Shown piece after piece: positions 23,817-31,839 of a stretch of DNA of 33,278 nucleotides. Each line of letters opens with the position of its first letter. Position 1 is the stretch's first letter. The notes under the pieces were generated by a model that worked only from the letters and a program-made list of their open reading frames with translations, had not been told where the DNA came from and did no database searches. The stretch is from NCBI GenBank assembly GCA_030672545.1, contig DAOVGF010000065.1, positions 1 to 33,278 of the forward strand, in the 5' to 3' direction. The stretch comes from Candidatus Aerophobota bacterium (GTDB taxonomy: Bacteria; Aerophobota; Aerophobia; Aerophobales; Aerophobaceae). A program made the position numbers and the translations under genes.

Positions 23817-24374
23817 CTAAATCTTCCGGACCTCTTCTACTTTATGGTTCTGCATCTTTTCTATGTTTTCTATAAATTCATCGGTTAGTGATTGGATACT
23901 CTTTTGAGCCCGATGTTTGTCATCCTCAGATATTTCCTTGTCTTTTTCCATCTCTTCTATCTTTTCTCGGGCTTCTCTTCGTAGATTTCTCAGAGAAATC
24001 CGAGCCTCTTCCCCCCACTGTCTTACTAATTTGGCCAGCTCTTCTCTTCTTTCCTCAGTCAAAGGGGGCACAGACAAACGAATGAAGCTCCCGTCATCAA
24101 TGGGATTAATCCCTAAATCTGACACCAGAATAGCTTTTTTTATATTTTCAATTAGAGATTTGTCCCAGGGTTCGATAACTATAAGACGAGGCTCAGGAAC
24201 CGATATATTAGCTAATTGCTGAACAGTCATCTTAGACCCGTAACAATTAATCTTTATCCCATTAACCAATTCGGCGCGGGCACGCCCTCCCCTCATAGTA
24301 GAGTATCTTCGACTCAGAGCCTCTTCCACCTGTTGCATCTTTTCTTTAGTCTGTTCAACAATCTGCTTAATCAT
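23817..24374 (-). CDS. frr: Ribosome recycling factor
   Basis: A 185-residue protein that with EF-G splits post-termination ribosomes. The three-helix domain contains STMRGGRARAELVNGIKINCYG, and the head domain contains VPEPRLIVIEPWDKSLIENI followed by SDLGINPIDDG and RLSVPPLTEERREELAK. The length is standard. The order rpsB-tsf-pyrH-frr is the usual bacterial one; the gap to pyrH is 49 bp. Confidence 0.97.
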   Translation of the reverse strand: MIKQIVEQTKEKMQQVEEALSRRYSTMRGGRARAELVNGIKINCYGSKMTVQQLANISVPEPRLIVIEPWDKSLIENIKKAILVSDLGINPIDDGSFIRLSVPPLTEERREELAKLVRQWGEEARISLRNLRREAREKIEEMEKDKEISEDDKHRAQKSIQSLTDEFIENIEKMQNHKVEEVRKI

Positions 24375-24423
24375 TATCCCACCTCCCTCCTAATCAAGAG
24401 CATCTCGCTTGACCAGGAACAAC

Positions 24424-25146
24424 TCAATCGCGAACAATGGTCCCTACCTTCTCCCCCATAATAATTCGCCTTATATTTCCTCTCTCTTCCAGACTAAAAA
24501 CAATAATAGGAAGTCCATTCTCCATACATAAGGAAACAGCGGTAGCATCCATCGCTTCCAAGCGGCTTTTGAGAACCTCCACATAGTTTATCTCATCAAA
24601 CTTCCGGGCATTTGTATCTTTCAAGGGGTCTGAAGAATAAATCCCTTCCACCTTAGTGGCCTTTAGAATTACCTTTGCTCCAATCTCCAAAGCACGGAGT
24701 GCCGCTGCCGTATCAGTAGTAAAATAAGGATTTCCCGTTCCCCCGGCAAATATGACAATTCGATCTTTTTCCAGGTGCCGAAGAGCTTTCCTGCGAATGT
24801 AGGGCTCGGCAATTTCCTGCATCTCTATGGCCGTTTGTACTCTGGTAACCAATCCCCGTTTCTCCAGAGCATCCTGGAGAACCAAAGCATTAATGATCGT
24901 AGCCAGCATACCTATGTAATCAGCCGTAGCTCTGTCTACGCCTTCTTTACTCGCCTGCTCTCCCCTCCAAAAGTTTCCCCCGCCCACCATAATACCCATC
25001 TTCACCCCAAGATTCTGTACCTCCTCAATTTCTCGGGCTACCCAGGCTACTCGAGAGGAGGAAATTCCAAAACAATCCTTGCCCGAGAAGGCTTCCCCGC
25101 CCATCTTAAGAATAATCCGTTTCCACTTAATAGAAACAACTCCCAT
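24424..25146 (-). CDS. pyrH: UMP kinase
   Basis: A 240-residue amino-acid-kinase-fold enzyme that phosphorylates UMP to [56 protein letters not shown] and [12 protein letters not shown] are diagnostic. The N-terminal nucleotide loop reads LKMGGEAF where LKLSGEAL is common. The ATG overlaps the tsf stop codon (TAATG), showing coupling. Confidence 0.96.
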   Translation of the reverse strand: MGVVSIKWKRIILKMGGEAFSGKDCFGISSSRVAWVAREIEEVQNLGVKMGIMVGGGNFWRGEQASKEGVDRATADYIGMLATIINALVLQDALEKRGLVTRVQTAIEMQEIAEPYIRRKALRHLEKDRIVIFAGGTGNPYFTTDTAAALRALEIGAKVILKATKVEGIYSSDPLKDTNARKFDEINYVEVLKSRLEAMDATAVSLCMENGLPIIVFSLEERGNIRRIIMGEKVGTIVRD

Positions 25147-25754
25147 TAGTTTTCTCCAGAAGAGGCCTCCAATTCATATCGGATAAAACGATGAATTTTC
25201 ATATTTTCCCCTAATCGAGCAATTAGTTCCTGAAGAACATCCTGTACAGTTTTGTCCTCCTCTTTGAGAAAAATCTGATTTAATAAGCAGTGTCGATCGT
25301 AAAATTTTTTTAGTCTCCCCTGGATGATTTTCTCGACAATACGCTCGGGTTTTCTCTCGCTCTCGGCCTGGACTCGCAAGATAGATTCTTCCTCTTTTAT
25401 TACTGTCTCAGGAACATCCTTAGGAGAAATCCAATCAGGACTAAAAGCAACTATATGCATAGCCACATTTCGACAAAAATCGACAAAATCCCGATTTCGA
25501 GCCACAAAATCCGACTGACAATGAATCTCTACCAAAGCTCCCATTCGCCCATCGTGATGAATATAAGAAGTAATAATCCCTTGATTAGTTTGAATTCCAC
25601 TTTTTTTTTCGGCGATCTCCAGACCTTTTTTTCTTAGGATTTTCTTAGCCTCTTTCAGATCACCGTTGGTTTCTTCCAACGCTTTCTTACATTCTATAAT
25701 CTTCGCTTGTGTTTCCTCTCGTAACTTCTTAACATTCTCCAAAGAAACAGTCAT
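25146..25754 (-). CDS. tsf: Elongation factor Ts (short form)
   Basis: A 202-residue guanine-nucleotide exchange factor for EF-Tu. The N-terminal module reads [18 protein letters not shown]; most EF-Ts have TGAGMMDCKKAL here, so this motif is altered. [13 protein letters not shown], the EF-Tu-contacting TDFVAR block, is kept with Ser for Thr. The protein is short, like the Thermus type, and lacks the second core subdomain. The ATG follows AGGAGG. Confidence 0.94.
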   Translation of the reverse strand: MTVSLENVKKLREETQAKIIECKKALEETNGDLKEAKKILRKKGLEIAEKKSGIQTNQGIITSYIHHDGRMGALVEIHCQSDFVARNRDFVDFCRNVAMHIVAFSPDWISPKDVPETVIKEEESILRVQAESERKPERIVEKIIQGRLKKFYDRHCLLNQIFLKEEDKTVQDVLQELIARLGENMKIHRFIRYELEASSGEN

Positions 25755-25805
25755 TCATAATCCTCCTCACTTAATCTTTGTGAAACTGTCAAGTCTGTTT
25801 ACTCT

Positions 25806-26687
25806 CTAGACCTCTCTCTCCATTTTCACCTTTTCATCTTTAGCTTCTTCACTTGCCTCTTTTTCTTCTGTTTCTGATTCTTTAGTCGGAGTTTTCACTC
25901 CATCAACTAGAGCTTTGGATTCCATCACCGGAGCTTTGGATTCCATCACTTTCTCCAAGACTTCTTCCGATTTCTGCTTTTCCTCCAATTGCCGTTTACT
26001 TTCAAGTATTTGCTTACCCATTATTACCGCATCGGCAATTTTACTAGTAATTAGCCTGATGCTCTTTATCGCATCGTCATTGGCCGGAATAGGATAATCT
26101 ATAAAAGTGGGGTCCACATTCGAATCAACTATACCTACTATAGGGATGCCTAATTTCTTGGCTTCCTTCACGGCGATTTCCTCCACTTTTACATCGGTAA
26201 TAAAAAGAGCATCGGGGAGCCCATTTAGTTCCTTAACTCCCGATAAATTTCTTCGCAGCCGCTCCAGTTCTTTCCGTAGAACTGTTTGTTCCTTCTCCGG
26301 TAATACCTCCCATAACCCCTCTACCTCATCTTTTTCCAAATGCCTCAACTTTATTATTCTCGTTTTAATGGTGAAAAAATTGGTAAGGAATCCTCCCCAC
26401 CAGCGGTAATTGATATAGGGTACAGCACATCTGTTGGCTTCTTCCTCAATACACTTTTTGGCCTGCTGCTTGGTACCCACAAATAAAATCTGTTTCCCCT
26501 GAGAAATGAGCTCCCTAACAAAAATATAGGATTTCTCCATTAATCTTACGGTTTTAGTAAGATCAATGATATGCATATGATTACGTTCTTGATAAATGAA
26601 CTGTTTCATCCTCGGATTCCAGGCACTTTTCCGATGCCCAAAGTGTGAGCCTGCTTCTAATAAAGTCTTCATTGTGATAATTGGCAC
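25806..26687 (-). CDS. rpsB: 30S ribosomal protein S2 with an acidic C-terminal extension
   Basis: A 293-residue S2. [58 protein letters not shown] and [14 protein letters not shown] are classical. The usual protein ends near residue 235; here about 55 more residues follow, rich in Glu and Lys with an internal repeat ([14 protein letters not shown]). The start is GTG after AGGAGG; an internal ATG five codons on is less well placed. It is first in rpsB-tsf-pyrH-frr. Confidence 0.96.
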   Translation of the reverse strand: MPIITMKTLLEAGSHFGHRKSAWNPRMKQFIYQERNHMHIIDLTKTVRLMEKSYIFVRELISQGKQILFVGTKQQAKKCIEEEANRCAVPYINYRWWGGFLTNFFTIKTRIIKLRHLEKDEVEGLWEVLPEKEQTVLRKELERLRRNLSGVKELNGLPDALFITDVKVEEIAVKEAKKLGIPIVGIVDSNVDPTFIDYPIPANDDAIKSIRLITSKIADAVIMGKQILESKRQLEEKQKSEEVLEKVMESKAPVMESKALVDGVKTPTKESETEEKEASEEAKDEKVKMEREV

Positions 26688-26780
26688 TTTCTTCGCCTCC
26701 TATATACTTTTTTTACTCTCTATTTTATCTATTTTATATACCTATCACCATAACTCGTCGGTTAACCAGCCTTTCTTATT

Positions 26781-28055
26781 TTAAAAAGTTTCTTTTTCAA
26801 CTCTGATTAAAAGTGGACTTTCCTGGACTGCAGAAAGCATTCCAATTTCACTAAGAGCAACTTGAACATTTCCCTCGCGGGCTTTATGAGTTAACAGTAT
26901 GATAGGCACGTAGCCTCCTTCCTTCCTTTCCCCCTTCTGCAGCACAGCCTGAATACTGATATTGTGACTCCCCAGAATACCTGATATTTTAGACAATACC
27001 CCCGCCTGATCAAAGGCATTCAACCTCAAATAATATTTTGTCTCAATATCCTCCATTTTTTTTAAGGTCAAAGGTTCTTTTTCCGAAAGAAAAAGTAACT
27101 TTCTATCTTCAGCTATACAAATGAGGTCTTCAAGAATAGCCGTGGCCGCAGGATATTTTCCCGCTCCAGGAGCTTGCATACTAATATCAAGTCCCATCTC
27201 ATCCCTCAATTCCACACCGTTTTCCACTCCCTCCAATCGGGCCAGTCCCCTACCCTGGGGTAAAAGAACGGGATGCACCCGGGCCTCCACCACTCGTCCG
27301 GCCATTCGAGCAATAGCCAGATGCTTTATGCGATACCCCAGTTCCCGGGCAAACTTAACATCTTGAAGAGTTATCCTCCGAATTCCCTCTACATATAGGG
27401 ATTTTAAAGGCAAAAAAGTACCCGATACCAGTCCCAATAAAACAATTAGTTTATGGGCAGTGTCATATCCGTCAATATCATCCGAAGGATCCGACTCTGC
27501 ATACCCGATCGCTTGAGCTCGCTTAAGAATAACAGAAAAAAACTCCTCCTTTCTCTCCATCTCAGTGAGCAAGTAATTGCAGGTTCCGTTAAGGACACCC
27601 TGTAAAGTGGAAATTTGAGAAGGAGAACTGACTAAACTGTCAATTAGTCGATAGCTGGCAATATGGGAGGCGCGAATACCCAGATAGCATCCATTTTCCA
27701 CTGACTTTTGAAAAATTTCACTCCCAGCACGAGCCAGTAAAGCTTTGTTAGCCGTAACTACATTCTTACCCATTTTAAGAGATTGCATAATTATTTCCTG
27801 GGCCGGGTGTATACCTCCAATCACTTCTATTACGGTATCAATTTCTGGATCATTCAGTATCCAATCAGGATCACTCCTCACCAACTTCCAAGAAATAGAA
27901 GCCCCTTTTTTCCTGGAGAGATCATTTTCCACAATTTTTCTAAGGACAAATCTATTGTCTCCAATTCGCTTTCCTTTTTTCATCAAGAGTTCTACGATAC
28001 CACTGCCAACTGTTCCCAATCCAAAAAGTCCTATCTTAAGAGTTTTTTTTTCCAA
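26781..28055 (-). CDS. hom: Homoserine dehydrogenase
   Basis: A 424-residue enzyme that reduces aspartate semialdehyde to homoserine for threonine and methionine synthesis. LFGLGTVGSGIVELL is the NAD(P) loop. NVVTANKALLA, LQGVLNGTCNYLLTEM, GYAESDPSDDIDGYDTAHKLIVLLGL and MQAPGAGKYPAATAILEDL are family signatures. A C-terminal ACT domain (about 345-420; LRLNAFDQAGVLSKISGIL) suggests feedback control by an amino acid, commonly threonine. The start is TTG after AAAGGGG. It is upstream of rpsB on the same strand with a 93-bp gap. Confidence 0.95.
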   Translation of the reverse strand: MEKKTLKIGLFGLGTVGSGIVELLMKKGKRIGDNRFVLRKIVENDLSRKKGASISWKLVRSDPDWILNDPEIDTVIEVIGGIHPAQEIIMQSLKMGKNVVTANKALLARAGSEIFQKSVENGCYLGIRASHIASYRLIDSLVSSPSQISTLQGVLNGTCNYLLTEMERKEEFFSVILKRAQAIGYAESDPSDDIDGYDTAHKLIVLLGLVSGTFLPLKSLYVEGIRRITLQDVKFARELGYRIKHLAIARMAGRVVEARVHPVLLPQGRGLARLEGVENGVELRDEMGLDISMQAPGAGKYPAATAILEDLICIAEDRKLLFLSEKEPLTLKKMEDIETKYYLRLNAFDQAGVLSKISGILGSHNISIQAVLQKGERKEGGYVPIILLTHKAREGNVQVALSEIGMLSAVQESPLLIRVEKETF

Positions 28056-28123
28056 TCCAAACCCCTTTCTCTGACCAAGACATTCTCTTATCTGCTTATC
28101 TAAGGCTAATTAGAAATATCCTA

Positions 28124-28420
28124 CTAACTCTTTATTTTTCTCTCCAGAGTCTCGATTTTCTTTTCCAACCGGTTGATATCCTCTTTAGTAGCTATCTTTG
28201 TGTGGGCAAGAAGTGCTTCCAGTTTTTCTCCCATTTTTCTTTCCCACTCAGCCTTTTCCTCCTCACCCTTCTTAAGTAACTGAGCTAAAAGATCTCCTTT
28301 TTCCTTTGAAGCAACCCCACCGCATTTGACCAGTTCATTCACCATCTCTTCAATTTTCTCCCGAGTAAAGAAAAGTGTCCCCACACCTAAGAGCAAAAAT
28401 TTTCTAAATAGTTCTTCCAT
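28124..28420 (-). CDS. Phasin-like small helical protein
   Basis: About 98 residues from the chosen start (ATG at 28420, after AAAGGAGAG), in preference to a Met eight codons upstream. A hydrophobic N terminus (FRKFLLLGVGTLFF) is followed by TREKIEEMVNELVKCGGVASKEKGDLL, typical of the phasin/poly(3-hydroxyalkanoate)-granule-associated superfamily. It ends in a long charged helix or coiled coil (EDINRLEKKIETLERKI). In many bacteria such proteins occur without any polyester genes, and none is seen here, so the role is open. It stands 68 bp upstream of hom on the same strand. Confidence 0.7.
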   Translation of the reverse strand: MEELFRKFLLLGVGTLFFTREKIEEMVNELVKCGGVASKEKGDLLAQLLKKGEEEKAEWERKMGEKLEALLAHTKIATKEDINRLEKKIETLERKIKS

Positions 28421-28512
28421 CTGCTCTCCTTTCGTTGTTCTCATAACATAGGAACAAATTTTGTTTGGCTAACTTGGCTCTCAATTAAGTTTAAAGACCG
28501 GTAACTTAACCA

Positions 28513-28878
28513 CTACATTATAACAGAAAAAACGAAATGGTCAAAGCCTGGACAGAATATATGGTAGCCGCAGCTTTCAAGCTGCGCAAACAAACGCAGG
28601 CTAAAGCCTGCGGCTACCCTGGATATACTTTGGCGAGTGTCAAATAGCTTTTTCTCAGTCTCATCCATCTCTTCAAGTTGGAGAGCAACCCGGGGTCTGC
28701 CTCTTTTTCCGGTGAAGAATATGGTGGTTGACTCTCTTATGTTTTCTAAATGATAGAGAATATCCTCCAGACTCATCTTCATCCCGGCCTCAATGATCCT
28801 CTCCTTCTTTCTCTCATCAATCTGGTAGTCTATCTCAAATCTACTTCTCCTTCCTTGATTCTCATTTATGGTGACCAT
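28513..28878 (-). CDS. Unrecognised ORF truncated by a hairpin repeat
   Basis: Up to 121 codons. The central part (RRSRFEIDYQIDERKKERII to KRGRPRVALQLEEMDETEKK) looks like real charged protein, but I do not recognise a family; a transposase or DNA-binding remnant is possible. About the last 30 codons (RVAAGFSLRLF onward) are encoded by the hairpin repeat 28563-28618 and its flank. The first codons overlap, antisense, a URO-D superfamily fragment (28867-29073), and no ribosome-binding sequence precedes the ATG. Met33 (28782) or Met35 (28776) are alternative starts. Probably decayed. Confidence 0.3.
   Translation of the reverse strand: MVTINENQGRRSRFEIDYQIDERKKERIIEAGMKMSLEDILYHLENIRESTTIFFTGKRGRPRVALQLEEMDETEKKLFDTRQSISRVAAGFSLRLFAQLESCGYHIFCPGFDHFVFSVIM
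28563..28618. repeat. REP-like hairpin with (G)GTAG...CTAC(C) feet
   Basis: Outer arms GGTAGCCGCAG (28563-28573) and CTGCGGCTACC (28608-28618) are perfectly complementary. Inner parts (CAAGCTGCG and CGCAGGCT) pair imperfectly around CAAACAAA. The form and the GTAG foot match those at 4731-4761 and 32517-32575. It is GC-rich in an AT-rich setting, pointing to a dispersed repeat rather than local sequence. Confidence 0.85.
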
Positions 28879-29073
28879 AGAGGGATTAATCAGCAGCTGC
28901 TGCTGCCAAAAGGGAGTAAAGAAAATATCGAAAAAGACGTAAAAAATAAAATATCAATCTTGGGAAAAAATGGTGGGTATATGATTGCTCCAGCACATAT
29001 AATTCAAGCTGACACTTCAGTAGAAAATGTTGAAGAATTTTTAAACGCAGTTAATAAATATGGTGCATATTAG
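28867..29073 (+). pseudogene. C-terminal fragment of a URO-D superfamily gene
   Basis: The plus-strand frame reads HRGINQQLLLPKGSKENI, then KISILGKNGGYMIAPAHIIQ, then TSVENVEEFLNAVNKYG and stops. This is the typical end of uroporphyrinogen-decarboxylase superfamily proteins of the methyltransferase-like type (a GGID-Q-LLP-G segment, a GGY-APAH-IQ-DT segment and an ending like A-KYG). The preceding 300 or so residues are missing and no start is present, so this is a relic. Its orientation is opposite to the N-terminal fragment 29519-29794, which looks like the same subfamily. Confidence 0.75.
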
Positions 29074-29518
29074 CTGTATTTGGATAAAAATTTTGAGTAA
29101 AACCAGATTTTTTACTTATACATACAGCGAGACTCTTTCTGGAGAAAAATTTCAAGAATCTGGGAGAAGAAAAGTCATTATCGGAACTTACATTACATTT
29201 TACCCTTTACATATAGTTTGATTTTGAGAGCAAATTTGCGGCCTCGTGAGAGAAGTTTTTAATTATTCCGAGGAGAGAATTAATCTGGCGGGGTTTACTA
29301 AGAAAGTGAGATTATTCAGGAGATCAAAACGAGGTAATCTGGTGATAGCGAGACATTGGGAAACCGAAACCCATTATTCTTGAGTACCTGGAAACGGAGG
29401 AGTTAAAATCAAGGTTAAAGCCAGCCTGATCCTTACAAATCTTATAGATGTAAACATTTTTTCACCTCATAGCGTATTTACTCAAGATTGGTATGTCTCA
29501 TCATTATTTCTTCAGAAT
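29074..29518. other. 445-bp stretch without a recognisable gene
   Basis: It lies between two fragments of URO-D superfamily genes. The only coding-like piece is a 45-codon plus-strand frame at 29246-29383, starting with GTG (REVFNYSEERINLAGF, then ARHWETETHYS), preceded and followed by stops. I do not recognise it and there is no ribosome-binding sequence. Probably decayed DNA, possibly mobile-element debris. Confidence 0.5.
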
Positions 29519-29794
29519 TCATCTTGATTTTAGTGCGTAATTGCTTGTTACATTTTTGAATGTACATCCCCACTCATCTGTAAAATTGCCAACTTTCCAC
29601 CGTTGCTCTTGAGCAGGATCTCCTGCGGTAGAAAGCCCTGTAGCAAACCTTATATCTAAAGGAAATTCTTTTAAAATAGCATCTATTTGTTTCTGATACC
29701 TCTCAGAAGCTATGGGAAGAATCCACAGATCCCGTGGTGGCCTATCAGGATAACTAAAAGTTAAAGTTCTCTTTACACGCTCACGGAAACTCAT
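29519..29794 (-). pseudogene. N-terminal fragment of a URO-D superfamily gene
   Basis: A 91-codon frame begins after AGGAGG with MSFRERVKRTLTFSYPDRPP and continues RDLWILP and VGNFTDEWGCTFKN. These are the usual opening blocks of URO-D superfamily proteins (RERV-TL---PDR-PRDLW and DEWG--F-N). It ends at ALKSR and a stop, where about 270 more residues would be expected. It sits downstream of an epimerase remnant, mirroring the intact epimerase/URO-D pair at 29958-31823. Confidence 0.75.
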
Positions 29795-29808
29795 CTAACC
29801 TCCTCCTT

Positions 29809-29977
29809 TTATCTTCTTTCCCATCTAAAAAAAGCCTCTTTTGCCCTATTACGCAAGTTCCAAATTTTATCTCTTTTTAATAGACCTTTCATCAAATATG
29901 GCTGAACCTACGATAAATGTATTAACACCTACATTGGTCATATCCGTAATGAACTTCTCATTCACGCTTCCATCTAG
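29809..29977 (-). pseudogene. 3' remnant of a duplicated ribulose/allulose-phosphate epimerase gene
   Basis: The minus strand reads DGSVNEKFITDM, then VNTFIVGSAIFDE, then after a frameshift RDKIWNLRNRAKEAFFRWER and a stop. It lines up with the last 50 or so residues of the intact epimerase (DGSVNEKSIVDM, VNIFVIGSAIFDE, RDKICNLRNRAEKAFSKW). The frameshift comes from small indels between the GATGAAA and GATAAAAT blocks. The first bases of the remnant overlap the stop region of the URO-D superfamily gene upstream. Confidence 0.85.
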
Positions 29978-31076
29978 CTCCCTCATCCAGCATAGTTAAG
30001 TAGTTTTCCACAGATACATAGTTAGCTATAGAATTCCCTGAGCCTAAGGCATAACCCCCACCAGGCATACATTTATCCAAGATATCTCTCACGTACTTAC
30101 GTAATTCGCTTTCCTTTAGCCTGCACAGTTTATCCATATCTACTCCACCCAACGCAGCTATCCTATCTCCGTATTTTTTCTTGAATTGGGTAACTGGTGT
30201 TACCAAATCTTCAAAGGAATGTTTAGCATCTATTTTTACATCTTGAATTAAATCCTCTATTATGGGCTCTATATAACCACAAGTATGGAGGAAATATAGA
30301 ATATTGTGGGTGTGAGCTAATTGAGCGATTTTCTTATGCCAGGGCAGAACATATTTCCTCAAAAACTCTGGAGAAAAAAGGGTAGCAGTTTTAAAACCCA
30401 TATCATCTCCCTGAAAAAAACCGATTAATTTTTCCAACCCGATAATTTTTTCATACCATCCATAAATTAACTCTCCCACTTTATTAAATGTTGCTTTAAC
30501 TAACCCAGGATTATCGTATAGAAGATAGCAAAGATTTTCATATCCCAAAAGTTCATTTTCGACAACCTCTAAAATACCCATACAAGGACAACCAAAAATT
30601 CCCATTCCTTCCGGCAAATTTTTAGAAATAAATTCAAAGGACCACAAGTTTATTTTATCAAGGGAAGGCCAGGGATATTTTTCAAAATCTTCCCAGGAAC
30701 TTATCATTCCCTTGCCTTCCTCAGCCCAGTTTCTCTCCTGAGAAAGAGAATCTCTATCTTTTCCTTTCCTCACTTTCTTTTTGAAAACTAAACCTGCTGA
30801 AAGGCGGAAGTCTCCACTAACCCGAATTCCATCATAACCTAAACGATACCAGTACTCAATATAATTTTTTAGATACTCCTCTTCAGCTTTTCTATCGCCA
30901 AGAGAAGGTTCTATCCATTTCTTTCTTAGTTTCCTCTCTGTTATATACCTAATAACTTCCTTATCAATGTGAATTTCTATAAAGGGAACCCGTCGAGAAG
31001 CTTTCCTTCTTAGAATAACTTCTTTAAAGTCTTTTATATTTGGCTCAGGATGTTTCAGTGGAATTTTCATTGCCAT
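29958..31076 (-). CDS. Uroporphyrinogen decarboxylase superfamily protein (MtaA/CmuA-like)
   Basis: About 372 residues from the ATG at 31076, chosen because AAGGAAG is 5 bp upstream; a GTG two codons earlier would touch that sequence. The TIM-barrel pattern of the URO-D superfamily is visible: WPSLDKI, GCPCMGILEVVENELLGYENL, FFQGDDMGFKTATLFSPEF, LHTCGYIEPIIEDL, KHSFEDLVTP, AALGGVDMDKL, GGYALGSGNSIANYVSVENYLTML. The HTC resembles the His-x-Cys zinc site of methyl-cobamide:thiol methyltransferases, but the second Cys, usual near the C terminus, is replaced in GSGNS. It is unlikely to make heme. It is last in the sugar operon, 36 bp after the epimerase, and its last codons (DEGARWKRE) lie in the fusion with the epimerase remnant. 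Confidence 0.8.
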   Translation of the reverse strand: MAMKIPLKHPEPNIKDFKEVILRRKASRRVPFIEIHIDKEVIRYITERKLRKKWIEPSLGDRKAEEEYLKNYIEYWYRLGYDGIRVSGDFRLSAGLVFKKKVRKGKDRDSLSQERNWAEEGKGMISSWEDFEKYPWPSLDKINLWSFEFISKNLPEGMGIFGCPCMGILEVVENELLGYENLCYLLYDNPGLVKATFNKVGELIYGWYEKIIGLEKLIGFFQGDDMGFKTATLFSPEFLRKYVLPWHKKIAQLAHTHNILYFLHTCGYIEPIIEDLIQDVKIDAKHSFEDLVTPVTQFKKKYGDRIAALGGVDMDKLCRLKESELRKYVRDILDKCMPGGGYALGSGNSIANYVSVENYLTMLDEGARWKRE

Positions 31077-31112
31077 AATCACTTCCTTCTATATTTTGCG
31101 GTAAAAATGAGT

Positions 31113-31823
31113 TCAAATTCTTGTAGGGTTCCATTTAGAAAAAGCTTTTTCTGCCCTATTACGTAAGTTACAGATTTTATCCCTCTTAAGACCCTTTTCA
31201 TCAAATATAGCTGAACCTATGACAAATATATTAACGCCTGCATTGGCCATATCAACAATAGATTTCTCGTTTACACTCCCATCTGCTTCAATATCTATAT
31301 TAAGTCTCCTTTTCTGAATTATTTTTCTAAGACAAAGGGCTTTGTCCAGTACTGCTGGAATATAATCAGCACTTTTTACTCCGGGAGTCTTGCCACCGGG
31401 GTTCACCATCATCAGTAAAACTATATCTAAATCCGTTAGTATATTTTCAATCGCACATATAGGAGTAGCTGGATTTAAAGCAACTCCCGCCCTTCCACCT
31501 TCTTCTTTAATTTCCTGGATTACCTCATAGATATTTGTGCATGATTCAGGGTGAACACAGATAATATTCCCCCCTGCTTTGATAAATACTTCCACGTATT
31601 TTATAGGATCAATCATCATCATGTGAACTTCAAAAGGAATAGAAGTCAAAGATCGCAAGGCCTTAATTTCTAAGTAGTTTAGCCCAATACTGGGTACAAA
31701 ATTTCCATCCATTATGTCAAAATGCATTCGATCTACGCCAGCCTTTGTCAAAACTTGAACCTCTTCCCCAAGTCTGGTTAAATCAGCACACATCATTGAG
31801 GGAGAAATCTTTATTAAACCCAT
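31113..31823 (-). CDS. Ribulose-phosphate / allulose-6-phosphate 3-epimerase family protein
   Basis: A (beta/alpha)8 sugar-phosphate 3-epimerase of about 236 residues from the ATG at 31823, which has AGGAGG 7 bp upstream; an upstream Met overlaps the preceding gene. ISPSMMCADLTRLGEEV, HFDIMDGNFVPSIGL, FEVHMMM, MMVNPGGKTPG and EADGSVNEKSI show the conserved metal ligands His-Asp-His-Asp. The DGS-N element, in place of DGG, resembles AlsE (allulose-6-phosphate epimerase) more than Rpe. With a PHI-like isomerase and a PfkB kinase in the same operon, a hexulose phosphate is a likely substrate; the exact sugar cannot be read from the sequence. Confidence 0.85.
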   Translation of the reverse strand: MGLIKISPSMMCADLTRLGEEVQVLTKAGVDRMHFDIMDGNFVPSIGLNYLEIKALRSLTSIPFEVHMMMIDPIKYVEVFIKAGGNIICVHPESCTNIYEVIQEIKEEGGRAGVALNPATPICAIENILTDLDIVLLMMVNPGGKTPGVKSADYIPAVLDKALCLRKIIQKRRLNIDIEADGSVNEKSIVDMANAGVNIFVIGSAIFDEKGLKRDKICNLRNRAEKAFSKWNPTRI

Positions 31824-31839
31824 AAACGAACCTCCTATT

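Noticed and set aside
26688-26780. Promoter for rpsB in the rpsB-hom gap
   Set aside because: The region is AT-rich with TATA-like runs on the minus strand, but no acceptable -35 box; left uncalled.
28445-28512. Terminator or promoter between the phasin-like gene and the repeat region
   Set aside because: No convincing hairpin with a T-tract and no -35/-10 pair at a proper distance.
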